From: JBBATK01 sp040398805
GTDB lineage: Bacteria > Bacteroidota > Ignavibacteria > Kapaibacteriales > NICIL-2
Assembly (NCBI GenBank): GCA_040398805.1
Contig: JBBATK010000005.1
Span: forward strand, 1-64,000
Direction: 5' to 3'
Length of the DNA stretch: 64,000 nucleotides
Part shown: piece after piece, positions 17,993 to 25,576 of the stretch
Layout: each line of letters starts with the position of its first letter
Numbering within the stretch: position 1 is the stretch's first letter
Translations under genes and position numbers: made by a program
Notes under the pieces: model-generated
What the model was told of the DNA's origin: nothing
The model's input: only the letters and a program-made list of their open reading frames with translations
Databases searched by the model: none

Positions 17993-18032
17993 CGCCCATG
18001 CGCATGTGCCAAGAGGATAAGCCGCATGGGCG
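17993..18032 (+). promoter_or_regulatory. Hairpin in the gcvH leader
   Basis: CGCCCATGCG (17993-18002) pairs perfectly with CGCATGGGCG (18023-18032) across a 20-base loop. It ends 37 bases before the gcvH start and has no downstream T-tract. It does not resemble the glycine riboswitch consensus as far as can be read by eye. Confidence 0.4.
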
Positions 18033-18069
18033 AACCACAGACCTTCATCACACTTAACGATCAACAGAC

Positions 18070-18450
18070 ATGGAATTTCCGGAAACGCTTCGATACACGC
18101 ACGACCACGAATGGATCCGTGTGGATGGTAACATCGGTTGGATCGGTGTCACGGCTCATGCTCAAAGCGAGCTGGGCGACGTGGTATACATCGACATCGC
18201 CGATGGATTGGAGAGCATCACCAAGGGCGAGACCTTCGGTACCATCGAAGCGGTGAAGACCGTCGCAGACCTGTTCGCTCCCTGTTCGGGAAAGGTGCTC
18301 GATGTGAACCGCGCTCTGAACGACAGTCCTGAGAAAGTCAATCAGGATCCCTACGGTGACGGGTGGATCGTGAAGATCGAGATCTCCGACATGGCCGACG
18401 TTGACGCCCTCATGGACGTGAACGCGTATAAGGCCACGATCGGACAGTAA
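18070..18450 (+). CDS. gcvH: Glycine cleavage system H protein
   Basis: A 126-residue lipoyl carrier that shuttles the aminomethyl group between the P, T and L proteins of glycine cleavage. The lipoylated lysine is K63 in GTIEAVKTVADL. YTHDHEWIRVDG at residues 9-20 is the family's N-terminal signature. The Ala in place of Ser before V-K is common in this bacterial group. gcvT and gcvP are not in the window. A leader hairpin precedes it and two hairpin terminators follow. Confidence 0.97.
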   Translation: MEFPETLRYTHDHEWIRVDGNIGWIGVTAHAQSELGDVVYIDIADGLESITKGETFGTIEAVKTVADLFAPCSGKVLDVNRALNDSPEKVNQDPYGDGWIVKIEISDMADVDALMDVNAYKATIGQ

Positions 18451-18490
18451 ACTGACATCGCCGCTCGCGCAATCGACGCGACGATCGTCA

Positions 18491-18518
18491 GCACGACCAC
18501 AAGTCGTGCATTTTCCTT
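18491..18518 (+). terminator. Intrinsic terminator after gcvH
   Basis: GCACGAC (18491-18497) pairs with GTCGTGC (18503-18509) across a CACAA loop, followed by ATTTTCCTT. Confidence 0.75.
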
Positions 18519-18538
18519 ATTAATTCTACTTGCAGGTG

Positions 18539-18572
18539 AAAGGGATGGCGATCGTCATCCCTTTTGCCTTTC
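18539..18572 (+). terminator. Second hairpin terminator after gcvH
   Basis: AAAGGGATG (18539-18547) pairs with CATCCCTTT (18556-18564) across an 8-base loop and runs into TTTGCCTTTC. It backs up the hairpin 30 bases earlier and separates gcvH from the membrane protein gene at 18591. Confidence 0.7.
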
Positions 18573-18590
18573 ATCTCCGCCCGACGCGCC

Positions 18591-18905
18591 ATGAGTTCAC
18601 GTTTCGCTTCATCCTCGACCGCGCTGGCCACGCTTGTGATCACCCAGCTCGTGTCGCTCATGTCCATACTGGCATGGGGTGCGGTGGCAAGCATGCTCGT
18701 GCGGGCAGGTCGGCCGTTGGACGCTGCCGGTGCGTCCTTCGCCCTGTATCCCGCGCTGCCCGTGGCGCTCAGCTTGCTGTCGTGGTTCGCCTACAAACTG
18801 CGTCGGTACACACTGGCCATCGTTCTCAGTACCGCTCCTGCGGCTCTGGCGTTCCTCCTCATGGCGTATTACTATGTGGTGGGCGTGATGAATCAACGTT
18901 CGTGA
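18591..18905 (+). CDS. Small three-helix membrane protein, unknown function
   Basis: A 104-residue protein with about three hydrophobic segments (near residues 12-40, 50-68 and 75-97) and a short basic loop (YKLRRYT). No family recognised. The ATG at 18591 follows the second gcvH terminator by 19 bases; a start further upstream would lie inside that hairpin. No convincing Shine-Dalgarno. The next gene, 104 bases downstream, also encodes a small membrane protein. Confidence 0.6.
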   Translation: MSSRFASSSTALATLVITQLVSLMSILAWGAVASMLVRAGRPLDAAGASFALYPALPVALSLLSWFAYKLRRYTLAIVLSTAPAALAFLLMAYYYVVGVMNQRS

Positions 18906-19009
18906 TCCCGTGGCGGCAGCAGGAAAACGAGGTCGTTCAACCACGGGTGCCGAGGTATTTTCGCACGGCCGGTTCTTCCATCAACGATTCACTTTCATTC
19001 CTGACCACC

Positions 19010-19429
19010 ATGGATACTCTGCTCGTCATTCACTCGCACAACCGGAACCTCTTCGTTCTTTTGGCCGTCGTCGCCATCGTGAAGCTAGCGTGGAACATGT
19101 TCCGCTCGGCGGAATTCGGTCGGACCGACATGACGATCCTTCGCGTGTTCTCGGCGCTCATGACCCTTCAGTTCTTCATCGGTCTGGTGCTGTTGTACAG
19201 GGTGGGGACGACGGCATCGTGGGACATGGCGGCGCTGCGTCATCAGTTCGAACACGCTTTCACGATGATCATCGCTCTCGGACTCAGCCACATGGCTCCC
19301 ATGGCCCGCAAGGCGGAAGCGTCCGCCCGTAACAGTCGTGCCCTGCTGTATGTCGTAGGAACCTTGGTTCTCATCATCGTCGGTGTGGCGCAATTGCGTG
19401 GAATGAGCTTCTGGATGGGTGGCGCCTGA
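19010..19429 (+). CDS. Four-helix membrane protein, cytochrome b561-like fold possible
   Basis: A 139-residue protein with four predicted TM helices. Histidines in LVIHSHNRN near the start, in RHQFEHAFT near residue 80, and in GLSHMAPMAR near residue 95 lie at helix ends. The pattern recalls a family of ~140-residue Bacteroidota membrane proteins whose helix-embedded His residues suggest haem or quinone contact; this is only a resemblance. The ATG at 19010 begins the hydrophobic domain; the longer open frame upstream overlaps the preceding gene and lacks coding character. The stop lies 24 bases from the convergent PBP4-type gene. Confidence 0.65.
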   Translation: MDTLLVIHSHNRNLFVLLAVVAIVKLAWNMFRSAEFGRTDMTILRVFSALMTLQFFIGLVLLYRVGTTASWDMAALRHQFEHAFTMIIALGLSHMAPMARKAEASARNSRALLYVVGTLVLIIVGVAQLRGMSFWMGGA

Positions 19430-19453
19430 AGCTGCGTCGGTTCCCTGTCGACA

Positions 19454-21085
19454 TCATCTCTCCGTCTTGCGCGAGAAGCTTGCAAGGCGCATGCAGACCA
19501 CATCTTGAAGGGTCCTTGCCAGGGCATCAGGCACCGTGAAGTTATTGAGCATGAGAGCGAAGCAGAGCGTTTCGTTGTCGCGCGTTGTGATGTACCCCGC
19601 CAGGGTGGATACGTTGTTCATGGAACCCGTCTTGCCCTTGAGGTGTTTCTCGGCCAGGGTGCCGACGATCCTGTTCTTCAAGGTGCCGGGTCCGCCCGGT
19701 GTGGCCAGCGAACCCACGAACTCTTCGCGTACCGGACTCTTCAGCATCGCATTCAGAAGGAAGGTAAGATGCGACGGTGCACAGAGATTGAGCCGCGAGA
19801 GTCCGCTGCCGTCGACCATGACGAAGTCGTCCTGGTGCATGCCTTTCTGCGAGAGCATCCTCTTCACCGCTTCGGTGCCGTGCTCCCAACTTCCCACACT
19901 GCTGCTTTCCTTGCCCAAGGTCTTGATGAGCGTCTCCGCGCAGAGATTATGGGAGTACGTGTTGATCACCTTGACGATTTCCGGCAGTGGCGGTGAAAAG
20001 GTCTCGCAGACAGGATCCATCTCTGCGTAGCTCTTCCGTTGGATCGTCGGAGTCAGCCTCACAACATCCGCTCGCACGCGCATGCGATGATGCTCGAGGG
20101 CGTTCTTGAACAGAAGGCCTACGTACATGGACGGATCGTCGACGGTGACACGGACGCTCGCCGTACCGGAGTCGCCGAGCGTTTTCGCCGCCACCGTGCC
20201 GCTGAGCGATATCTCGTTGGATCCCGGACGTCGTGCCGCGCGGAGTTCGCAGGCCTCGTCCGTTGCCGAGGTCGTCACATGCGCGTCCACTTCCACACCC
20301 GCTTTTTCCGGATATACCTCGAACCGAGCAGGGGAGCCGTGTTCAGCACCCGGTGCCACGCGGATCTCCACCGTATTGTCGTAGGCATTAAGGGCACTGA
20401 TATGCGGTGAATATGCATAGCTGAGATCGTCGATCATCCATCCCGCTGCCGTGCGTTCGCTATCGAAGTACGCATCGTCCACCACGATCGACCCCTTCAC
20501 GCTCGTGATGCCCATGGAATCCAGCGTCGCCACCCACGTATCCAGGATGGCCCGTGCATCGCGCCCGAAGTACTCGCTCCACGTGGGGTCGCCGCTGCCG
20601 CGAATGAGCATGCTACCGCGGAACTCGCCGTTCGATGCGATGGTGCCGTCCAGATACAGTCTGGTACTGAAGCGGAATTCCTTGCCCAGGGTTTCCAGTG
20701 CCGCTGCCGTCGTGAACAGCTTCAGCGTGCTTGCGGGAACGAACATGCGCTCGTCGTTCATGCGATACAGCACCTCGCCGTTGTCCGCCGAGACGATGGA
20801 CACGCCGATGTTGGCGTGGGCGAAGTCACGCGAGGCAAGGATGCCGTCGATATCCCGTTGCAGTTCGCGCACGGCCTGCCGGCCCGGACGCCGGTCCAGC
20901 CTGAGGTCTGGGCGCACGGAGTCGCTCTTGCGTTCCGCATTCTGCACGCGTCCGTCCGCATTGAGACGACTGCCTTCGGCCATCGGCGCGGTGTGCAATG
21001 CCAGGGATGCAAGCATCAGCAGCACCATGACGATGGAGCGTCGTGACCAAGGTGCGCGGTGCGATAGGGAGGGAGAATGATTCAC
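19454..21085 (-). CDS. dacB: D-alanyl-D-alanine carboxypeptidase/endopeptidase, PBP4 (DacB) family
   Basis: A 543-residue periplasmic S13 peptidase that trims and cleaves peptidoglycan crosslinks. The catalytic SxxK is S119-T-L-K122 (VPASTLKLF), SxN is in NTYSHNLCAE, and KTG is in LKGKTGSMNN. The insert between SxxK and SxN is typical of class C LMM-PBPs. A signal peptide (SRRSIVMVLLMLASLAL) is present. The proposed GTG start at 21085 sits one base after the stop of the upstream rdgB fusion gene, implying translational coupling; an ATG exactly at that junction is out of frame. It is the last gene of a three-gene minus-strand cluster. Confidence 0.93.
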   Translation of the reverse strand: MNHSPSLSHRAPWSRRSIVMVLLMLASLALHTAPMAEGSRLNADGRVQNAERKSDSVRPDLRLDRRPGRQAVRELQRDIDGILASRDFAHANIGVSIVSADNGEVLYRMNDERMFVPASTLKLFTTAAALETLGKEFRFSTRLYLDGTIASNGEFRGSMLIRGSGDPTWSEYFGRDARAILDTWVATLDSMGITSVKGSIVVDDAYFDSERTAAGWMIDDLSYAYSPHISALNAYDNTVEIRVAPGAEHGSPARFEVYPEKAGVEVDAHVTTSATDEACELRAARRPGSNEISLSGTVAAKTLGDSGTASVRVTVDDPSMYVGLLFKNALEHHRMRVRADVVRLTPTIQRKSYAEMDPVCETFSPPLPEIVKVINTYSHNLCAETLIKTLGKESSSVGSWEHGTEAVKRMLSQKGMHQDDFVMVDGSGLSRLNLCAPSHLTFLLNAMLKSPVREEFVGSLATPGGPGTLKNRIVGTLAEKHLKGKTGSMNNVSTLAGYITTRDNETLCFALMLNNFTVPDALARTLQDVVCMRLASFSRKTER

Positions 21086-21086
21086 G

Positions 21087-22337
21087 TCATGAGGTCCGTC
21101 GTTCTCGAAACTCGTCCCATACGCGAAGCGAGCGCTGCAGGACATGGTCGGGGGCGAGTCCTATCGCCGATTCCATCGCATCATGGATGTCCGACACACG
21201 CGCACCCGTGTTCATAGCGCCACGCAGATGCGAATACAACTGCCGCTCCCTTCCCATCACGGTCAGCACCGCCACGTTCACGAGCTCACGGGTGCAGAGG
21301 TCCACTTCCGTGCGCGACAGCACCTTGCCGTAGCCCTCCACGATCATCCACGCGGCCAGGTCGGGAGAGCTCCCGCCAAGGCGCGTCATCATCTTGTCGA
21401 ACACGTCGGTGTAGATGACCTTGCATGCTTCCATGCCGCGTGTCCGGAATGCCTCGGCATCATACGCATGCTCGCGCAGATACGGACGATCACGACCGTT
21501 GTCCATCTCCGCCAGCGTCGTGATGGATTCCAGTGCTGCCGGGAAACCGGCAAAGAGATAGGTCTGCAAGAGGGTCTCATACACCTTGCTCATATCGATA
21601 CCGCGCTCCTGCACATCCCGTATGCATCGCCGCAGTTCCTGTTCATTCGCGGCCGCCGCCGCCGCTGCCGCGCGACAGAGCAACCGTCGCTCCGGAAGAG
21701 GTGACAAGGGAGGAGGTGGTGCGGGTGTCGCCGTGTCGGTGTTCCACACCGTCGCAAGGACACCGCACATGTTTTCCAAAGCGCGGGAGCGATGGGATAA
21801 CGAGTTCTTCACATCGGGGTCCATTTCCGCGAAGGTGATATCGTAGCCTTCGGGAACGAAGATGGGATCGTACCCGAAGCCGTGCGAGCCGCGCGGATGC
21901 TCGCTCATGAAGCCGGCGCATTCGCCTTCGGCGAAGAGCGTGCGCAGCGCATCCACGTAGCACATCACGGTGCGGAAGCGTGCGGAGCGGTGGGGCGCAG
22001 GGGTATCGCCGAGGAGCTGCAAGGCGAGGTCGACGTTCTCTTCATAGGTGGCGGCGTCGTGCGCGAAGCGGGCGGAGCGCACACCGGGACGTCCGTCCAG
22101 GGCTGTTATCTCCAAGCCCGTATCATCGGCGATACAGGGTATGCCCGTATGCTCGAAGAAGGCGCGCGCCTTCAGGTAGGCGTTCTCCTCCAACGTGGAG
22201 CCGGTTTCGTCCACCTCGATGCTGCCCTGCGGAAGATCCGCGGGTGTGAGCACGGTGAGGTGGGGATCGAGCCGCCGGAGGATGTGCGACATTTCGTCCA
22301 CCTTGTGACGGTTATTCGTGGCGATGAGGATGGTCAT
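21087..22337 (-). CDS. rdgB: RdgB/HAM1 (XTP/dITP pyrophosphatase) fused to a carboxymuconolactone decarboxylase-like domain
   Basis: A 416-residue two-domain protein. Residues 1-~197 are an inosine triphosphate pyrophosphatase that hydrolyses non-canonical purine NTPs: ATNNRHKVDEM, DDTGLEITALDGRPGVRSAR, HGFGYDPIF and SHRSRAL are all present. A Pro/Ala-rich linker includes eight consecutive alanines. Residues ~235-410 match the carboxymuconolactone decarboxylase/AhpD-like fold: LLQTYLFAGFPAALES, RTEVDLCTRELVNVAVL and LYSHLRGAMNTGA. No CxxC pair is seen, so AhpD peroxidase chemistry is unlikely. Standalone RdgB is ~200 residues. The start 16 bases after the upstream methyltransferase stop and the junction with dacB suggest one operon. 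Confidence 0.9.
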   Translation of the reverse strand: MTILIATNNRHKVDEMSHILRRLDPHLTVLTPADLPQGSIEVDETGSTLEENAYLKARAFFEHTGIPCIADDTGLEITALDGRPGVRSARFAHDAATYEENVDLALQLLGDTPAPHRSARFRTVMCYVDALRTLFAEGECAGFMSEHPRGSHGFGYDPIFVPEGYDITFAEMDPDVKNSLSHRSRALENMCGVLATVWNTDTATPAPPPPLSPLPERRLLCRAAAAAAAANEQELRRCIRDVQERGIDMSKVYETLLQTYLFAGFPAALESITTLAEMDNGRDRPYLREHAYDAEAFRTRGMEACKVIYTDVFDKMMTRLGGSSPDLAAWMIVEGYGKVLSRTEVDLCTRELVNVAVLTVMGRERQLYSHLRGAMNTGARVSDIHDAMESAIGLAPDHVLQRSLRVWDEFRERRTS

Positions 22338-22353
22338 GGAAGATCGGTAAGCC

Positions 22354-23118
22354 TTAGGAAAAATACTGCAGACTGATGCCTGCGGCGATGGATGCATTGA
22401 GCGACTCCGCGCTGCCGCGACCGGAGATGACGAAACGGCGGTCCAGCACGGCGTTCACCTCCGTGGATATTCCCGCGCCTTCACTGCCGATCACCACGCA
22501 CAGCTTCTCCGGCACTTCGCACTGTCCGAGCGGTGTTGCCGCATGAGCATCGGCACCGATCACGGTATGCGTGCTCCGCAGCGAGGAAAGCGTCGACGGC
22601 AGATCGCATGGTATGCAGGGGATATGGAAGCACGACCCCATGGTGGAGCGGATGAATTTTCCGTTGAACCGGTCGGTGGACTGCGAACCGAGCAGCACCG
22701 CGTGGTATCCGAAGAAATGCGCGGTGCGGACGATGGTTCCCGTATTACCGGGATCCTGCACACCGTCCAGCGCGACGATACGCGCTCCCTGCCATGCGGC
22801 GGCCTCGGCGTCATCGGGTATGCGGGCTACGGCCAATATCCCTTGAGGAGAGGGTGTGTCGCTGATCGTCGTGAACACTCGCTCCGTACAGGTGAACACG
22901 GGGATGTTCCGTCGCTGAGCGTGACGCAGCACCTCGGGAAAGGTTCCGCTGCGCGACTCCGCGATGCACAGGAACTCCGTCTCGAAGGCGCTCGACAGCA
23001 GCTCCGCGACGATCTTCGTTCCTTCGGCCACGAACATGTGCTCCTCATCACGGTGCTTCCGCAGATGGAGGGAACGAACGAGTTTGCGATGTTTGTCCGA
23101 AAGCGCCTGGAAGGACAT
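22354..23118 (-). CDS. SpoU/TrmH family RNA 2'-O-ribose methyltransferase
   Basis: A 254-residue SPOUT enzyme. The three SpoU motifs are present: LDGVQDPGNTGTIVRTAHFFG-type motif 1 near residue 117, VVIGSEGAGIS motif 2, and SAESLNASIAAGI motif 3. The N-terminal part (KLVRSLHLRKHRDEEHMFVAEG) is the RNA-binding L30e-like domain common to RlmB and TsnR-type proteins. The exact nucleotide target cannot be told from sequence. It begins the minus-strand cluster with the RdgB fusion and the PBP4 gene, divergent from the nucleoside phosphorylase with 48 bases between starts. Confidence 0.92.
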   Translation of the reverse strand: MSFQALSDKHRKLVRSLHLRKHRDEEHMFVAEGTKIVAELLSSAFETEFLCIAESRSGTFPEVLRHAQRRNIPVFTCTERVFTTISDTPSPQGILAVARIPDDAEAAAWQGARIVALDGVQDPGNTGTIVRTAHFFGYHAVLLGSQSTDRFNGKFIRSTMGSCFHIPCIPCDLPSTLSSLRSTHTVIGADAHAATPLGQCEVPEKLCVVIGSEGAGISTEVNAVLDRRFVISGRGSAESLNASIAAGISLQYFS

Positions 23119-23166
23119 GCTGGGGCGTGCAAAAGATGCGTTGGTGTCACGGACAAAATACCACTC

Positions 23167-24492
23167 ATGAACCTGATTCCTGCCGAGGTGTTACGAAAGA
23201 AGCGCGATGGCGCCGAGCTCAGTGCGGACGAGATCGCGGGTTTCATTGCGGGCGTGACGAGGGGCGAGATCAACGATGCACAGGCGGCGGCCTTCCTCAT
23301 GGCCGTGTGCACCCGGGGCATGAGCGCCGCCGAGACGGGTGCGCTGACCATTGCCATGCGCGACAGCGGACGTCGGTATCGATTTCCGCACGACGTCCCG
23401 CGCATCGATAAGCATTCCACCGGAGGTGTTGGCGACAAGCTGTCCCTGCTCATCGTCCCCATCGTCGCTGCGTGCGGGGTCCATGTGCCCATGATGAGCG
23501 GTCGCGGACTGGGTCACACAGGCGGCACCGTGGATAAGCTTGAGTCCGTTGCCGGACTCCGCATGGAGTTCAGCGACGACGAACTCTGCGGACTTCTCTC
23601 CCGCAACGGCTGCTTCATGATCAAGGCATCCACCGATATCGCCCCCGCAGACCGCATCCTGTACGCCTTGCGGGATGTCACGGGCACCGTGGAGTCTTCC
23701 GCTCTCATCACCGCATCCATCCTTAGCAAGAAGCTCGTGGAGGATATCCATGGTTTGGTGCTTGACATGAAGGTGGGACGGGGCGCGTTCATGCAGACCA
23801 TGGACGCCGCTCGCGATCTCGCGGAACGCATGATGGGTGTGGCGACAGAAGTGGGATTGCCCTTCCGCATCCTTTTCACCCGTATGGACGAACCGTTGGG
23901 GACGGCGGTGGGGAACTGGTTGGAAATGGCGGAGACCGATGCGTGTCTGCGCAGTCCGGCAACGGCGCCGCAGGACCTGGTCACTCTGACCGAGCTCTTC
24001 GCCGCCCATATGCTCATGCTGGCTCACGGCACAACGTCCGCCGGTGCCCTTACCAAGGATGCCGCACTCGCGCATGTCCGTGGCGCATGGCGCAGCGGCC
24101 GGGCGCACGAGGTTTTCCATCGCATGATCGCTGCGCAGGGTGGACGTTGGGAGGAGTCGTGCGAGGCCTATGCAGGCACTCCCTCGCGGACATTGGTGGC
24201 GGACCGCAGCGGATACATCACGGGCTTCGCCACACGGGATCTGGGGCTCGCGGGAATCACCCTTGGAGCCGGTCGGCGGAAACAGGACGACGTCATCGAT
24301 CCCTCTGCGGGGTTCGTGCTGTTGAAAAAGACGGGCGACGAGGTGGGCGAGGGAGAGCCGGTCGCGCGGGTGTATGCGCGGGATGAGCGAAAACTGGCCG
24401 AGGGTATGGAAGCGATACGGCGGTGCATCGAGATCGGGCCGTCGCCGGTTGCTCCGTTGCCGTTGCTGCTGGACGAGTGGAGCAACGGGTAG
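23167..24492 (+). CDS. Pyrimidine-nucleoside (thymidine) phosphorylase
   Basis: A 441-residue enzyme that cleaves thymidine, and often uridine, with phosphate to base and (deoxy)ribose 1-phosphate. PRIDKHSTGGVGDKLSL carries the phosphate-binding site, and MMSGRGLGHTGGTVDKLES is the family signature. KASTDIAPADRILYALRD and ILSKKLVEDIHGLVLDMKVG are catalytic-domain segments. The C-terminal domain ends LLLDEWSNG. The length fits DeoA/Pdp. With cdd it provides pyrimidine salvage. The ATG at 23167 is the family start (MNLIPAEVLRKKRDG). Confidence 0.95.
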   Translation: MNLIPAEVLRKKRDGAELSADEIAGFIAGVTRGEINDAQAAAFLMAVCTRGMSAAETGALTIAMRDSGRRYRFPHDVPRIDKHSTGGVGDKLSLLIVPIVAACGVHVPMMSGRGLGHTGGTVDKLESVAGLRMEFSDDELCGLLSRNGCFMIKASTDIAPADRILYALRDVTGTVESSALITASILSKKLVEDIHGLVLDMKVGRGAFMQTMDAARDLAERMMGVATEVGLPFRILFTRMDEPLGTAVGNWLEMAETDACLRSPATAPQDLVTLTELFAAHMLMLAHGTTSAGALTKDAALAHVRGAWRSGRAHEVFHRMIAAQGGRWEESCEAYAGTPSRTLVADRSGYITGFATRDLGLAGITLGAGRRKQDDVIDPSAGFVLLKKTGDEVGEGEPVARVYARDERKLAEGMEAIRRCIEIGPSPVAPLPLLLDEWSNG

Positions 24493-24633
24493 GCGGGGAT
24501 TTTTTTTTCCTGCAGGACCGGAGGTCCGCCGGAATCGGGAACAGGAAACGCCTTTCCCGTATTTTCGCGCTTTGCACGACGCACGTGACGACGATTCCGT
24601 CGGCCCGACACCCGATACCACGATCACTTTCCC

Positions 24634-25515
24634 ATGAACGCTGTCTTCCGCACCGATTGCCCTCACCTTCATCTGCATCGCCGCGGCAAGGTCCGCGATG
24701 TCTACGACGTCGGTGAATACTACCTCATCGTCGCTACCGACCGCATCAGCGCCTTCGACGTGATCATGAACGAACCGGTGGCGGGCAAGGGCGCATTGCT
24801 CACGGCGCTCTCGATGTTCTGGTTCGATCGCACGAAGGACATCATCGCCAACCATGTCGTGTCGACCGAGGTGAACGAGTACCCTGCGGAGACTCACGAG
24901 TACCGCGATCAGCTGGAAGGCCGAAGCATGCTGGTGCGCAAGGCACAGCCCCTGCCCATCGAATGCGTCGTCCGCGGATACCTTGCGGGATCGGGATGGA
25001 ACGAGTACAAGAACTCCCGCATGGTGTGCGGGGTGGCACTTCCGGACGGTTTGATCGAATCATCGAAGTTGCCCGAGCCCATCTTCACGCCTGCGACGAA
25101 GGCGGAGGAAGGGCACGACGAGAACATCAGCTTCGAGCAGGCAGTGGGGATCGTGGGTGCGGAGACCGCCGAGTTCGTGCGCAGGATAAGCATCGCCTTG
25201 TATGCCTGGGCGTCCGAGTATGCGGCGTCGCGCGGCATCATCCTGGCGGACACGAAGTTCGAGTTCGGTCGATTGCCCGACGGCTCCATCATCCTCATCG
25301 ACGAAGCGCTCACGCCGGATTCGTCGCGCTACTGGCTTGCCGAGGAATACGCCCCGGGAAAAGCGCAGGTGAACTTCGACAAGCAGGTACTGCGCGACTG
25401 GTTGCTCACGCAGCCGTGGGACAAACAGCCGCCGGCTCCGACCTTGCCGCCGGAGATCATCGAGAGGACCTTGGCCAAGTACAAGGAAGCGGCGCAGCGT
25501 CTGATGGGCGCATAG
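24634..25515 (+). CDS. purC: Phosphoribosylaminoimidazole-succinocarboxamide synthase
   Basis: A 293-residue ATP-dependent ligase that joins aspartate to CAIR in de novo purine synthesis. RGKVRDVYDVGEYYLIVATD is the N-terminal ATP-site motif; IECVVRGYLAGSGWNEYK and LTPDSSRYW are further PurC signatures. The length fits the longer (yeast-type) group rather than the ~240-residue E. coli type. The 141-base upstream gap contains a T8 run without a clear stem and a TATTTTCG box at 24560-24567 that is one mismatch from TAnnTTTG. purM and purN lie elsewhere in the window. Confidence 0.97.
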   Translation: MNAVFRTDCPHLHLHRRGKVRDVYDVGEYYLIVATDRISAFDVIMNEPVAGKGALLTALSMFWFDRTKDIIANHVVSTEVNEYPAETHEYRDQLEGRSMLVRKAQPLPIECVVRGYLAGSGWNEYKNSRMVCGVALPDGLIESSKLPEPIFTPATKAEEGHDENISFEQAVGIVGAETAEFVRRISIALYAWASEYAASRGIILADTKFEFGRLPDGSIILIDEALTPDSSRYWLAEEYAPGKAQVNFDKQVLRDWLLTQPWDKQPPAPTLPPEIIERTLAKYKEAAQRLMGA

Positions 25516-25576
25516 GGCGGTAGCTTCAGCCATCGGTATGCCGGTCATCATCAATCAAGAGAGTCAGGACACGGAT

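Noticed and set aside
17940..18069. Glycine riboswitch before gcvH
   Set aside because: The conserved glycine aptamer segments are not visible; only a simple hairpin is present.
24493..24633. Intrinsic terminator at the T8 run near 24500
   Set aside because: The T-run is clear but no GC-rich stem of useful length precedes it.
23191..24897. 568-codon antisense open frame spanning phosphorylase and purC
   Set aside because: It crosses two well-supported genes on the opposite strand and has no domain signature.
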